Shown in pieces: positions 8,610 through 16,398 of a stretch of DNA of 64,000 nucleotides (the stretch's first letter is position 1; each line of letters opens with the position of its first letter). Source of the stretch: Mesorhizobium sp. M9A.F.Ca.ET.002.03.1.2 (GTDB lineage Bacteria > Pseudomonadota > Alphaproteobacteria > Rhizobiales > Rhizobiaceae); the NCBI RefSeq assembly GCF_003952365.1, contig NZ_CP034443.1:2101001-2165000 (forward strand), given 5' to 3'. The notes under the pieces were generated by a model, which was given only the letters and a program-made list of their open reading frames with translations, was not told where the DNA came from and made no database searches. The position numbers and the translations under genes were made by a program.

Positions 8610-9509
8610 TCAGCGGCGGGCGCGGAAATCGTCTGCCAGCGCCATCGCCTCGTCCAGCAGCGCCGAGACCAGCGGCGTGTGCGGCTCGCGCGGCGTCGCC
8701 ACCAGCCCGACGGTATGGCTGGCATCCGGCTCGACGATCGGAATGGCCCGGATCGGTTCGGAAAAGCCGAATGTTTCCGAGAGGTTGAGCGGCATGATCG
8801 ACGACCATTTGCCGGTACGGATATGGGAGAACAGCACGATCATCGAATTGGATTCGAGTGTCGGCCGCACCTGCACGCCAGCCTCGGCAAGATGCTGGTC
8901 GATGATGCGGCGGTTCTGCATGTCCGGCGTCAACAGGCAGAGCGGCAGCTGGCTGAGCTCCGCCCATGTCACTTTGTCGCGGTCGGAATAGGGGTTTCCG
9001 ACCGCGGTGATCAACTGGTAGCGCTCGTCATAGAGCGGCACGCTGGTCACCCGTCCCAGCGGCTCGTTGTCGAGATAGGTGATGCCGGCATCAATGTCGA
9101 AATTGCCGAGCAGTGACAGCACCTCGATCGAGGTGCGCGACAGCACCGAGAAGGTGACGCCGGGATGCTTGGCGCGAAAAGGCGTCGTCAGCCGCGCCAC
9201 CATGGCCAGCGCCGTCGGGATGGCGGCGATGCGGATGCGCCCCGAGAGGCCGTGCCGCGCCGCCCGCATCTCCTCGCGCATGGCGCGGGTGTCGCCAACG
9301 ATGCGGCGCGCCCACACCAGCACCTGTTCTCCCTCCGGCGTCAGCCCCTGAAAGCGTGAGCCGCGCAATACCAGCATCACGCCGAGCTGACCCTCCAGCT
9401 GCTTGATGCCGGCCGAAAGCGTCGGCTGGGTGACGCCGCACACCTCAGCCGCCCGGCCGAAATGCTCTTCCCTGGCCAGCGTGATGAAGAATTCCAGCTT
9501 GTCGATCAT
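8610..9509 (-). CDS. LysR family transcriptional regulator, probable formate dehydrogenase regulator (FdsR-like)
   Basis: This 299-residue LysR-type regulator has an N-terminal winged helix-turn-helix: FGRAAEVCGVTQPTLSAGIKQLEGQLGV spans roughly residues 17-44. An alpha/beta effector-binding domain follows from about residue 90. It reads in the same direction as the fds operon, immediately upstream, and a LysR-type dyad lies between them. In related bacteria a LysR regulator at this position controls fds genes, so it probably senses formate or a C1 status signal. That role and ligand are inferred. Confidence 0.85.
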   Translation of the reverse strand: MIDKLEFFITLAREEHFGRAAEVCGVTQPTLSAGIKQLEGQLGVMLVLRGSRFQGLTPEGEQVLVWARRIVGDTRAMREEMRAARHGLSGRIRIAAIPTALAMVARLTTPFRAKHPGVTFSVLSRTSIEVLSLLGNFDIDAGITYLDNEPLGRVTSVPLYDERYQLITAVGNPYSDRDKVTWAELSQLPLCLLTPDMQNRRIIDQHLAEAGVQVRPTLESNSMIVLFSHIRTGKWSSIMPLNLSETFGFSEPIRAIPIVEPDASHTVGLVATPREPHTPLVSALLDEAMALADDFRARR

Positions 9510-9607
9510 GGACGGAAGCTACCCGGCCAATTGAAGCTGCGCCAGATGCACGCTGTTGTTGCCTTGGCGAAATCCGCGTGCGAGGTAGGCGTCGCTATCG
9601 TCGACGC

Positions 9608-9985
9608 CTACCTGTCGACCAGGTTCAGAATGTTGCCGTCGGGATCCTTAAACCATGCGACCTTCATGCCGTGACCGACGTGGATGTCGCCTTCCATCAT
9701 TGTGTGAGGCATGTCGTAATGTTCGAAAATAACACCTTTCGATCTTAACGCGCTGACAATTTTTTCGATCGCGACGCCAACCATCCAGGTCACCGCCGTC
9801 GCCTTGTTGGTTCCGGCAAACTTCGAGCGGTACACATTGATGCTGGTATCGCCGCATTTGTAGACGATCAATTCGCCACCCTCGTTGTGGACCTCTGTCA
9901 GACCCAGGATGTCCTGGTAGAACGCCCTGGCCTTGGCCAGGTCCTTCACCGCGAGATTGGCCGTTGCGTTGCAGTCTGCGAGCAT
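9608..9985 (-). CDS. VOC family protein (glyoxalase/bleomycin-resistance fold)
   Basis: This 125-residue protein fills one vicinal-oxygen-chelate domain: NLAVKDLAKARAFYQDILGL opens the first beta-alpha-beta-beta-beta unit and KVAWFKDPDGNILNLVDR closes the second. It may bind a metal and act on a small electrophile or dioxygen substrate, but family function is too broad to name one. AAGGAGA lies before the ATG. It is separate from the lysR gene (98-base gap) and divergent from mrp, so it probably has its own promoter. Confidence 0.8.
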   Translation of the reverse strand: MLADCNATANLAVKDLAKARAFYQDILGLTEVHNEGGELIVYKCGDTSINVYRSKFAGTNKATAVTWMVGVAIEKIVSALRSKGVIFEHYDMPHTMMEGDIHVGHGMKVAWFKDPDGNILNLVDR

Positions 9986-10224
9986 GACAGTCTCCTTTCC
10001 TTGCTTGCTGGCGCCACCGAAAGCTGTGCAAGAAATAGGGCCGCTTCATCTTCTGGCGACCGCGGCTTATGCGATCGGCGTGCGTCTTCCCTAAAGACGT
10101 TTGACTCCCGTAAAACCCTACAAGCAACGCAAGTTTTGAAGCCATGCCACCGCGCGCGTCGTTCCGCCGCTTGGTTCTGTTCGGCAACTGCCTTATCTGA
10201 AGCGGAAAGCAGAGGAAAAAGCTG

Positions 10225-11418
10225 ATGCCCGCCGTCCAGGAAAACGTTACCAAGGAAGCCGTCACCGAACGCCTGAAAACGATCAACGGGCCGGATTTCA
10301 CCGGCAACATTGTCGACCTCGGCATGGTTTCCGAGATTTTCATTGCCGATGCCAAAGTCTTCTTCTCGATCACCGTTCCTGCCGCCCGGGCTCAGGAGAT
10401 GGAGCCATTGCGTGCTGCCGCCGAGCGCGTCGTCAAGGCGATCCCCGGTGTCGCCGGCGCCGTGGTCGCGCTGACGGCGGAAAGGAAAGGCGGCGGCATG
10501 GAGGCCCCGGTTCCAGCGCGGCCTGCCCCCAGGCCCGCGCCGCCGGCCGCACCCGCTGCCGCGCCACGTCCGGCTCCGCATGCTCCAGCCTCGCACAGCC
10601 AGGGCAAGCGCGGCATACCCGGCATCGAGGCGATCATCGCTGTCGCTTCCGGCAAGGGCGGCGTCGGCAAGTCGACCACCGCCGTCAACATCGCGCTTGG
10701 CCTCGCCGCCAACGGCCTGAGGGTCGGCGTGCTCGACGCCGACATCTACGGCCCGTCCATGCCGCGGCTGCTCAACATCCATGGCCGGCCGCAGACCGTC
10801 GACGGCAAGGTCCTGAGGCCGATGGAGAATTACGGCCTGAAGGTCATGTCGATGGGTTTCCTCGTCGACGAAGAGACGCCGATGATCTGGCGCGGGCCAA
10901 TGGTGATGTCGGCATTGACGCAAATGCTGCGCGAGGTCGAGTGGGGTCCGCTCGACGTGCTCGTCGTCGACATGCCGCCCGGCACCGGCGACGCGCAGCT
11001 GACCATGGCCCAGCAGGTGCCGCTGGCCGGCGCTGTCATCGTCTCGACGCCGCAGGATCTGGCACTGATCGATGCGCGAAAAGGCCTCAACATGTTCAAG
11101 AAGGTCGACGTGCCGGTGTTGGGCATCGTCGAGAATATGAGCTATTTCCTCGCCCCCGACACCGGCAAGCGCTACGACATCTTCGGCCATGGCGGCGCGC
11201 GCCGCGAGGCCGAGCGTCTCGGCGTGACCTTCCTCGGCGAGGTGCCGCTCGAGATGGGCATTCGCGAAAGCTCGGATGCCGGAACGCCGGTGGTGGTCTC
11301 GAAGCCCGATGGCGCAGAGGCGAAAATCTACCGCGACATCGCCTCGAACGTCTGGGACAGGGTCAATGAAGAACGGGGCGTGGCGGCTTCTGCCGTGCCG
11401 AGCATCGTGTTTGAGTGA
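10225..11418 (+). CDS. mrp: Mrp/NBP35 family P-loop ATPase, iron-sulfur cluster carrier
   Basis: Mrp proteins (here 397 residues) carry and deliver iron-sulfur clusters in the cytoplasm. Residues 1-85 form a MIP18/DUF59-like domain. An alanine-proline linker spans about 94-125. The ATPase begins with the deviant Walker A GKGGVGKS at 143-150, and DMPPGTGDAQL and ENMSYF follow. After ENMSYF the cluster-binding CxxC of many Mrp proteins is replaced by LAPDTG, so a bound cluster would need other ligands; I recall similar rhizobial forms. The ATG follows GAGGAAAAAGCTG. No Fe-S assembly genes lie nearby. Confidence 0.88.
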   Translation: MPAVQENVTKEAVTERLKTINGPDFTGNIVDLGMVSEIFIADAKVFFSITVPAARAQEMEPLRAAAERVVKAIPGVAGAVVALTAERKGGGMEAPVPARPAPRPAPPAAPAAAPRPAPHAPASHSQGKRGIPGIEAIIAVASGKGGVGKSTTAVNIALGLAANGLRVGVLDADIYGPSMPRLLNIHGRPQTVDGKVLRPMENYGLKVMSMGFLVDEETPMIWRGPMVMSALTQMLREVEWGPLDVLVVDMPPGTGDAQLTMAQQVPLAGAVIVSTPQDLALIDARKGLNMFKKVDVPVLGIVENMSYFLAPDTGKRYDIFGHGGARREAERLGVTFLGEVPLEMGIRESSDAGTPVVVSKPDGAEAKIYRDIASNVWDRVNEERGVAASAVPSIVFE

Positions 11419-11450
11419 ATGTGGATACCCTGCCCTCAAGGGGGAGGGAC

Positions 11451-11900
11451 TCAGCCGCCGACCTTCTCGCCGAACGAGGAAAAAAACTGTCCGGCCAGCT
11501 TCTTCGACGTCGATTCGATCAGCCGGCTGCCGAGCTGGGCGATCTTGCCGCCGACATCGGCCTTGGCCGCATATCTGAGGATCGTCGTATCCGGCCCATC
11601 GGCGGTCAGCGTCACATCGGCGCCGCCCTTGGCGAAGCCGGCGATGCCGCCCTTGCCTTCGCCCTGGATGGTGTAGGAATGCGGCGGGTTGAGGTTCTTC
11701 AGCGTCACCTCGCCGTTGAACGTCGCCTTGATCGGGCCGATCTTGAGCACCACGGTTGCTCCCATCTCGGTGTCCGACTTCTTTTCGAGGCTCTTGCAGC
11801 CCGGAATGGTCTCTTTCAGAACCTCCGGGTCGTTCAGCGCTTCCCACACCTTTTGCAGGGATGCGGCGATGCGTTCCTCGCCTTCGATCACCAAAGCCAT
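11451..11900 (-). CDS. CoxG-like SRPBCC family protein
   Basis: This 149-residue protein has the carbon-monoxide-dehydrogenase subunit G (CoxG) form of the SRPBCC fold. The start MALVIEGEERIAASLQKVWEALNDPEVLKETIPGC and the glycine-rich GEGKGGIAGFAKGGADV segment are characteristic. CoxG is thought to recruit CO dehydrogenase to the membrane during maturation, but no coxSML genes lie in this window, so this is an orphan. It converges on mrp with 32 bases between them. The likely role is hydrophobic ligand binding or assistance to a molybdenum hydroxylase encoded elsewhere. Confidence 0.8.
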   Translation of the reverse strand: MALVIEGEERIAASLQKVWEALNDPEVLKETIPGCKSLEKKSDTEMGATVVLKIGPIKATFNGEVTLKNLNPPHSYTIQGEGKGGIAGFAKGGADVTLTADGPDTTILRYAAKADVGGKIAQLGSRLIESTSKKLAGQFFSSFGEKVGG

Positions 11901-11992
11901 GAAAATCTCCCCGACAAGACAGGCACGAAGCCTATCGCACCGGCCCGAAATCGGAATCGATTTTCGGAAAGCACGATGCGAAGATTCAAGAT

Positions 11993-12042
11993 GCTAGAGC
12001 GTACTTTGTGCGTCCATATGGACGCACAAAGTACGCTCTAGC
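11993..12042. repeat. Perfect 50-bp palindrome
   Basis: Bases 11993-12017 are matched exactly in reverse by 12018-12042, with no loop at all. The arm begins GCTAGAGCGTACTTTGTGCG and the centre is CCATATGG. It lies between the divergent CoxG-like gene and the dehydratase gene. A zero-loop arm of 25 bases is far beyond a normal operator. It resembles a mobile palindromic intergenic unit or a cruciform-forming site; the TAGAGCGT end also appears at 50709. Confidence 0.85.
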
Positions 12043-12116
12043 GCAGGGGCGCTCACATGTCTATCGCACCAAAGTCCGGTTTCGGAGCGCGCGTCCCCCT
12101 TGCTTGCTCTCGCGCG

Positions 12117-12140
12117 TTGTCATATCGATTTGTCATACAA
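12117..12140. promoter_or_regulatory. Candidate operator before the dehydratase gene
   Basis: TTGTCATA occurs twice, at 12117-12124 and 12130-12137. The second copy is part of the small dyad TTGT-CAT-ACAA (12130-12140), 14 bases before the ATG. The position between promoter and ribosome site suits a repressor. The cognate regulator is not identified in the window. Confidence 0.3.
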
Positions 12141-12154
12141 ATACGGAGACCACG

Positions 12155-13960
12155 ATGGCCGGCGCACCTACAAGAAAAAAGAAATTTCGTTCGCAGGAGT
12201 GGTTCGACAATCCCGACAATCCGGGCATGACCGCGCTTTACCTCGAGCGCTACCTGAATTACGGGCTGACGCGTGCCGAACTGATGTCGGGCAAGCCTTT
12301 GATCGGCATCGCCCAGACCGGCTCGGATCTGTCGCCTTGCAACCGTCATCATCTCGAACTGGCCAAGCGCGTGCGCGAGGGCATCGTGTCGATGGGCGGC
12401 ATCCCTTTCGAATTCCCGTGCCACCCGATCCAGGAGACGGGCAAACGCCCGACCGCCGCGCTCGACCGCAACCTCGCCTACTTGTCGCTGGTCGAGGTGC
12501 TCTACGGCTATCCGCTCGACGGCGTCGTGCTCACCATCGGCTGCGACAAGACGACGCCGGCCCTTTTGATGGCCGCGGCCACCGTTAACATTCCGGCCAT
12601 CGCGCTGTCGGTCGGCCCGATGCTTAACGGCTGGCACAAGGGCAAGCGCACCGGCTCCGGCACCATCGTCTGGGAATCGCGCCAGCGCCTCTCGGCCGGT
12701 GAGATCGACTATGACGAGTTCATGGACATCGTCGCCTCTTCGGCGCCGTCCACCGGCTATTGCAACACCATGGGCACCGCCACCACCATGAATTCGCTGG
12801 CCGAGGCCCTCGGCATGCAGTTGCCGGGCTCCGCCGCGATCCCCGCGCCCTATCGCGAGCGCGGCCAGATCGCCTACGAGACGGGAAAACGCATCGTCGA
12901 CATGGTGCATGAGGATTTGAAGCCGTCCGACATCATGACCCGCAAGGCCTTCGAGAACGCCATCGTCGTCAATTCGGCCATCGGCGGCTCGACCAACGCG
13001 CCGATCCATCTCAACGCCATCGCCCGCCATCTCGGCGTTCCACTCGACAATGACGATTGGCAAAAGGTCGGCCTCGAGATACCGCTCCTCGTCAATCTGC
13101 AGCCGTCGGGCGAATATCTCGGCGAGGATTATCACCATGCCGGCGGCGTGCCGGCGGTCGTGGCCGAACTGATGAAGGCCGGGCTGTTGCCTCATCCCGA
13201 CGCCATGACTGTCAACGGCAAGACGATGGGCGACAATTGCAGCGCGGCCGTCAACGAGAATCTCGACGTCATCCGCACCGTCGCCGAGCCGCTGAAGGCC
13301 AATGCCGGCTTCATCAATCTTAGGGGTAATCTGTTCGATTCGGCGATCATGAAGACCAGCGGCATCTCGCCCGAATTCCGCGAGCGCTATTTGTCCAACC
13401 CGAAGGACCCCGAGGCCTTCGAGGGCAATGCCATGGTCTTCGACGGCCCCGAGGATTACCACGCCCGCATCGATGATCCGGCGCAAGGCATCGACGAACA
13501 CACCATCCTGTTCATGCGCGGCGCCGGTCCGATCGGTTATCCGGGCGGCGCCGAGGTCGTCAACATGCAGCCGCCAGCCCACCTCATCAAGAAGGGCATC
13601 CATGCGCTGGCCTGCATCGGCGACGGCCGCCAGTCGGGAACGTCGGGCTCGCCGTCGATCCTCAATGCCTCGCCCGAAGCCGCGATCGGCGGCGGGCTGG
13701 CGCTGTTGAAGAACGGCGACCGCGTCCGCATCGACCTGCGCAAGGGCACCGCCGACATTCTCGTCACCGACGACGAGATCACGCGCCGCCGCGCCGAACT
13801 GCAGAACAATGGCGGCTATCACTACCCCAAGCACCAGACACCATGGCAGGAGATCCAGCGCGGCATGGTCGACCAGTTCTCCGAGGGAATGGTGCTGAAG
13901 CCGGCGGTGAAATACCAGGATGTGGCGCACACCAGCGGCGTGCCGCGGGACAATCACTGA
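12155..13960 (+). CDS. IlvD/Edd family dehydratase, probable sugar-acid (xylonate/arabonate type) dehydratase
   Basis: This 601-residue iron-sulfur dehydratase should remove water from a sugar acid to give a 2-keto-3-deoxy acid. It matches Caulobacter xylonate dehydratase in style and length ([21 protein letters not shown] near the start, [13 protein letters not shown] near residue 470). Likely [2Fe-2S] cysteines are Cys62 (SPCNRH), Cys130 (IGCDKTTPA) and Cys204 (GYCNTMG). I chose the ATG at 12155 because ACGGAG precedes it and homologues start there, although the frame is open further upstream. No sugar transporter or aldolase is adjacent, so D-xylonate, L-arabonate or another acid cannot be separated. 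Confidence 0.88.
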   Translation: MAGAPTRKKKFRSQEWFDNPDNPGMTALYLERYLNYGLTRAELMSGKPLIGIAQTGSDLSPCNRHHLELAKRVREGIVSMGGIPFEFPCHPIQETGKRPTAALDRNLAYLSLVEVLYGYPLDGVVLTIGCDKTTPALLMAAATVNIPAIALSVGPMLNGWHKGKRTGSGTIVWESRQRLSAGEIDYDEFMDIVASSAPSTGYCNTMGTATTMNSLAEALGMQLPGSAAIPAPYRERGQIAYETGKRIVDMVHEDLKPSDIMTRKAFENAIVVNSAIGGSTNAPIHLNAIARHLGVPLDNDDWQKVGLEIPLLVNLQPSGEYLGEDYHHAGGVPAVVAELMKAGLLPHPDAMTVNGKTMGDNCSAAVNENLDVIRTVAEPLKANAGFINLRGNLFDSAIMKTSGISPEFRERYLSNPKDPEAFEGNAMVFDGPEDYHARIDDPAQGIDEHTILFMRGAGPIGYPGGAEVVNMQPPAHLIKKGIHALACIGDGRQSGTSGSPSILNASPEAAIGGGLALLKNGDRVRIDLRKGTADILVTDDEITRRRAELQNNGGYHYPKHQTPWQEIQRGMVDQFSEGMVLKPAVKYQDVAHTSGVPRDNH

Positions 13961-13982
13961 ACGGCGATCTGCAACAACGACG

Positions 13983-14036
13983 GGCGCCGCTGCTCGTCTT
14001 TACCTTCTCAAGGAGGAGCCGCACCCAAGCGGCGCC
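13983..14036. terminator. Candidate bidirectional terminator hairpin
   Basis: GGCGCCGCT at 13983-13991 pairs with AGCGGCGCC at 14028-14036 across a 36-base loop that has some internal pairing. It lies exactly between the converging dehydratase and GFA-domain genes, overlapping the latter's stop codon by one base. No clear T-run follows, so it is a weak intrinsic terminator at best. Confidence 0.35.
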
Positions 14037-14455
14037 TATAGATAAGCAGTGACCGCAGGCGCTTCCATCTGCCGGTCGTGCTTGCCGTCCTCATAGACGA
14101 TTGGTGCTGCAGCCAACTCCTCTTCGGTGACGTCGTCGAGACAAGCGACGTTCACCGCCCAGAAATTCCCGCCCATGAAGTCGAGATAGCCGCGCGACAG
14201 AAAATTCGCGCCGCAGTTCGGGCACATATAGTGGTTGATGTCGCCTTCCGGCCAGTTGGACGGGGTTGCCTTGTATTCTCGCATCCGGTCGCGGCCATCC
14301 GTCACCCGCACGGCCTCATAGGCCGCGAAGGATTTCCGGTAGCCGAGCTTCCAGCAGAAGCTGCAATTGCATTTGCGGATGCCGTCAGTGAGGTCGATAT
14401 CGGCTTCGAAACGCACCGCGCCGCAATGACAGCTGCCGTGATAGGTCTTTTTCAT
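14036..14455 (-). CDS. GFA/CENP-V domain protein
   Basis: This 139-residue protein has the zinc-binding fold named after glutathione-dependent formaldehyde-activating enzyme. Zinc ligands are seen in CHCGAVRFE (Cys9, Cys11), KCNCSFCWKLG and CPNCGANF. The family name does not prove formaldehyde chemistry; the original Gfa activity is disputed and most members have no known function. It is followed in the same direction, upstream, by the SRPBCC/ArsR pair, but a 63-base gap separates them. Start ATG follows GAGGCAAGACG. Confidence 0.85.
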   Translation of the reverse strand: MKKTYHGSCHCGAVRFEADIDLTDGIRKCNCSFCWKLGYRKSFAAYEAVRVTDGRDRMREYKATPSNWPEGDINHYMCPNCGANFLSRGYLDFMGGNFWAVNVACLDDVTEEELAAAPIVYEDGKHDRQMEAPAVTAYL

Positions 14456-14518
14456 CGTCTTGCCTCGTGGGTCTTGAATTGTGCTGGTTGCCGACAGGCT
14501 GCCGAGCGAGACTTCCTC

Positions 14519-14986
14519 TCAAATGCTCGCCAGATAGACGCCGAGCTTGTCCAGGCATTCGCTCCAGCCCTCAATATGAGAATCCCGGGTTTCGATGTCG
14601 GCGAACGGCTCCTGCCTGAAAGTTAGCCGTGTGCGGTCGCCTTCGGCGGTGATGGAAACCGTCACCAGGGTCTCGACCCGATCCTGGAAGTCGCCTTCGT
14701 CCCAGGAGAAGGTGAAGGCGATGCGCTTCGGCTCGACAATCTCCTGGAAGATACCCGACATCGCATAGGTCTGGCCGTCTGGCCCGTGGATGAGGTGGCG
14801 GTAGCGCCCGCCTTCGCGGAATTCGAGCCTTTCCGTGGTCGAGGAAAAATTCTTCGGACCCCACCAGCGCACCAGATGCTCCGGCGTCGTCCACAGCTTG
14901 AACACCAGACCCGGCGGCGCATCGAACAGGCGCGAAATCTCCAGTGCGTATTTCGGAGCTTCGGCTGTCTCAGTTCTTGCGGCCAT
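14519..14986 (-). CDS. SRPBCC (AHSA1) domain protein
   Basis: This 155-residue protein has the activator-of-Hsp90 homology 1-like fold, a hydrophobic-cavity domain. Typical phrases are ISRLFDAPPGLVFKLWTTPEHLVRWWGPK near the start and a long C-terminal helix with HIEGWSECLDKLGVYL. Start ATG 14986 follows GGGAG and overlaps the end of the arsR-type gene by 17 bases, so the two are translationally coupled. ArsR plus AHSA1 pairs are a common two-gene unit; the AHSA1 partner may bind the small molecule sensed by the regulator. The ligand is unknown. Confidence 0.85.
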   Translation of the reverse strand: MAARTETAEAPKYALEISRLFDAPPGLVFKLWTTPEHLVRWWGPKNFSSTTERLEFREGGRYRHLIHGPDGQTYAMSGIFQEIVEPKRIAFTFSWDEGDFQDRVETLVTVSITAEGDRTRLTFRQEPFADIETRDSHIEGWSECLDKLGVYLASI

Positions 14987-15320
14987 CCGGGTCTCCCTTG
15001 GTCTGGATTTCCTTGAGATAGTCGGCCATGCGGTCGAAACTGTCGTCCCAGAAGCGGCGATAGTGCTCCAGCCAGCCGGCAACTTCCTTCAGCGGCCCGG
15101 CTTTCAGCCGGCACGGCCGCCACTGCGCCTCCCGTCCGCGCGTGATCAGCCCGGCGCGTTCCAGCACTTTCAAGTGCTTGGAGATGGCTGGCAGGCTCAT
15201 TTCGAACGGCGCCGCCAGCTCATTCACCGTGGCTTCGCCAAGCGCCAGCCTTGCCAATATGGCGCGCCGTGTCGGATCGGCCAGTGTCGCGAAGGTCGTC
15301 GAGAGAGGGTCTGTTGGCAT
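14970..15320 (-). CDS. ArsR family transcriptional regulator
   Basis: This 116-residue winged-helix repressor has the recognition region VNELAAPFEMSLPAISKHLKVLERAGLI at about residues 32-59. The metal-binding ELCVCDL motif of ArsR/SmtB metal sensors is absent, so this belongs to the non-metal branch that pairs with SRPBCC proteins. A perfect TTAACTTGCAAGTTAA palindrome lies 22 bases upstream of the start, which strongly suggests autoregulation. It is the first gene of a two-gene operon with the SRPBCC protein. Confidence 0.88.
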   Translation of the reverse strand: MPTDPLSTTFATLADPTRRAILARLALGEATVNELAAPFEMSLPAISKHLKVLERAGLITRGREAQWRPCRLKAGPLKEVAGWLEHYRRFWDDSFDRMADYLKEIQTKGDPDGRKN

Positions 15321-15336
15321 ATCGATTAGCCCAAAG

Positions 15337-15357
15337 GTTAATTAACTTGCAAGTTAA
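15337..15357. promoter_or_regulatory. ArsR-type operator
   Basis: TTAACTTGCAAGTTAA at 15342-15357 is a perfect 16-bp palindrome. It overlaps a second one, GTTAATTAAC, at 15337-15346. Both sit 17-37 bases before the arsR-type start codon, where bound repressor would block transcription. Recognition by that protein is inferred from position and symmetry. Confidence 0.6.
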
Positions 15358-15579
15358 ACATGGCCTGTCTGCCTGTCAACCCACGCAAGGTGCCAGTGCA
15401 ATCGACCTGTGTCCCTTTCCCTGAACCGCTTGGCGGACAGAATGGGTCAAGGACGACGGATGATGCTTGACAAGCGTGCGCGACAAATCCACGATCGTGG
15501 TAAGGGGTGTATCGCGACGACCCCGTGAGGCGTCAGCCCAACGTTCGCGTCCAAGCTTCTCTTTCAGGAGGTGGACGCC

Positions 15580-16398
15580 ATGCCGTCGACAACCGCTATC
15601 ACTGTATCGCAACTGTCCCGTCTGATTGGTCTGCCCGGCGCGCCTGCAATCATCGACGTTCGCATCGAAGAGGATTACAACGCCGATCCGCGACTGCTGC
15701 CGGCCTCAAACCGGCGCGATTTCAAAACCGTCTCGACCTGGGCATCCGAATTCGCCGGCAGCCGAGTGACGGTCGTCTGCCAAAAAGGGCAGAAGCTCTC
15801 GCAAGGCGTGGCCGCATGGCTGCGGCATGACGGCATTGCCGCCGAATCCCTCGAAGGCGGCTTCGAGGCTTGGCGCGATGCCAAGGGGCCTTTGATCCAT
15901 GCCGGCAAGATTCCACCCCGCGATGCAAAAGGCCGCACCGTATGGGTGACGCGGGCCCGCCCCAAGGTCGATCGCATCGCGTGCCCCTGGCTGATCCGGC
16001 GCTTCATCGATCCGAGCGCGGTCTTCCTCTTTGTCGAGGCGGCCGAAGCGTTGGCCACTGCGGATCGCTTTCAGGCCGTGCCATTCGACATCGACAATGT
16101 GTTCTGGTCACACCGCGGCGAACGCTGCACCTTCGACACGATGATCGAAGAGTTCGGGCTCGACTCCGAACCGCTCGACCGCCTCGCCACGATTGTGCGC
16201 GCAGCCGACACCGCGCGCCTCGATCTGGTTCCCCAGGCGGCCGGGTTCCTGGCCGCCTCGCTTGGTCTGTCGCGAATGTTTCGCGACGATTTGGAACAGC
16301 TGGAGGCAGGCATGCTGCTCTACGATGCGTTTTACCGATGGTGCCGCGATGCCACCGAGGAGACGCACAACTGGCCAAGCGTAAGCAAGCCATCATGA
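15580..16398 (+). CDS. chrB: Chromate resistance protein ChrB with N-terminal rhodanese-like domain
   Basis: This 272-residue protein begins with a rhodanese-like domain (PAIIDVRIEEDYNADPRLL, then VVCQKGQKLSQGVAAWL with the candidate active-site cysteine, about residues 65-80). A ChrB C-terminal domain follows from about residue 115 (VWVTRARPKVDRIACPWLIRRFIDPSA). ChrB proteins act as chromate-sensitive regulators or assist chromate resistance. AGGAGGT lies 7 bases before the ATG at 15580, which makes it a better start than the GTG 9 bases upstream. The stop overlaps the chrA start in an ATGA, so both are co-translated. Confidence 0.87.
   Translation: MPSTTAITVSQLSRLIGLPGAPAIIDVRIEEDYNADPRLLPASNRRDFKTVSTWASEFAGSRVTVVCQKGQKLSQGVAAWLRHDGIAAESLEGGFEAWRDAKGPLIHAGKIPPRDAKGRTVWVTRARPKVDRIACPWLIRRFIDPSAVFLFVEAAEALATADRFQAVPFDIDNVFWSHRGERCTFDTMIEEFGLDSEPLDRLATIVRAADTARLDLVPQAAGFLAASLGLSRMFRDDLEQLEAGMLLYDAFYRWCRDATEETHNWPSVSKPS

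Noticed and set aside
12053..13957. A 634-codon open frame opposite the dehydratase gene
   Set aside because: It shadows a full-length conserved IlvD/Edd enzyme with its three cluster cysteines, and has no family resemblance of its own.
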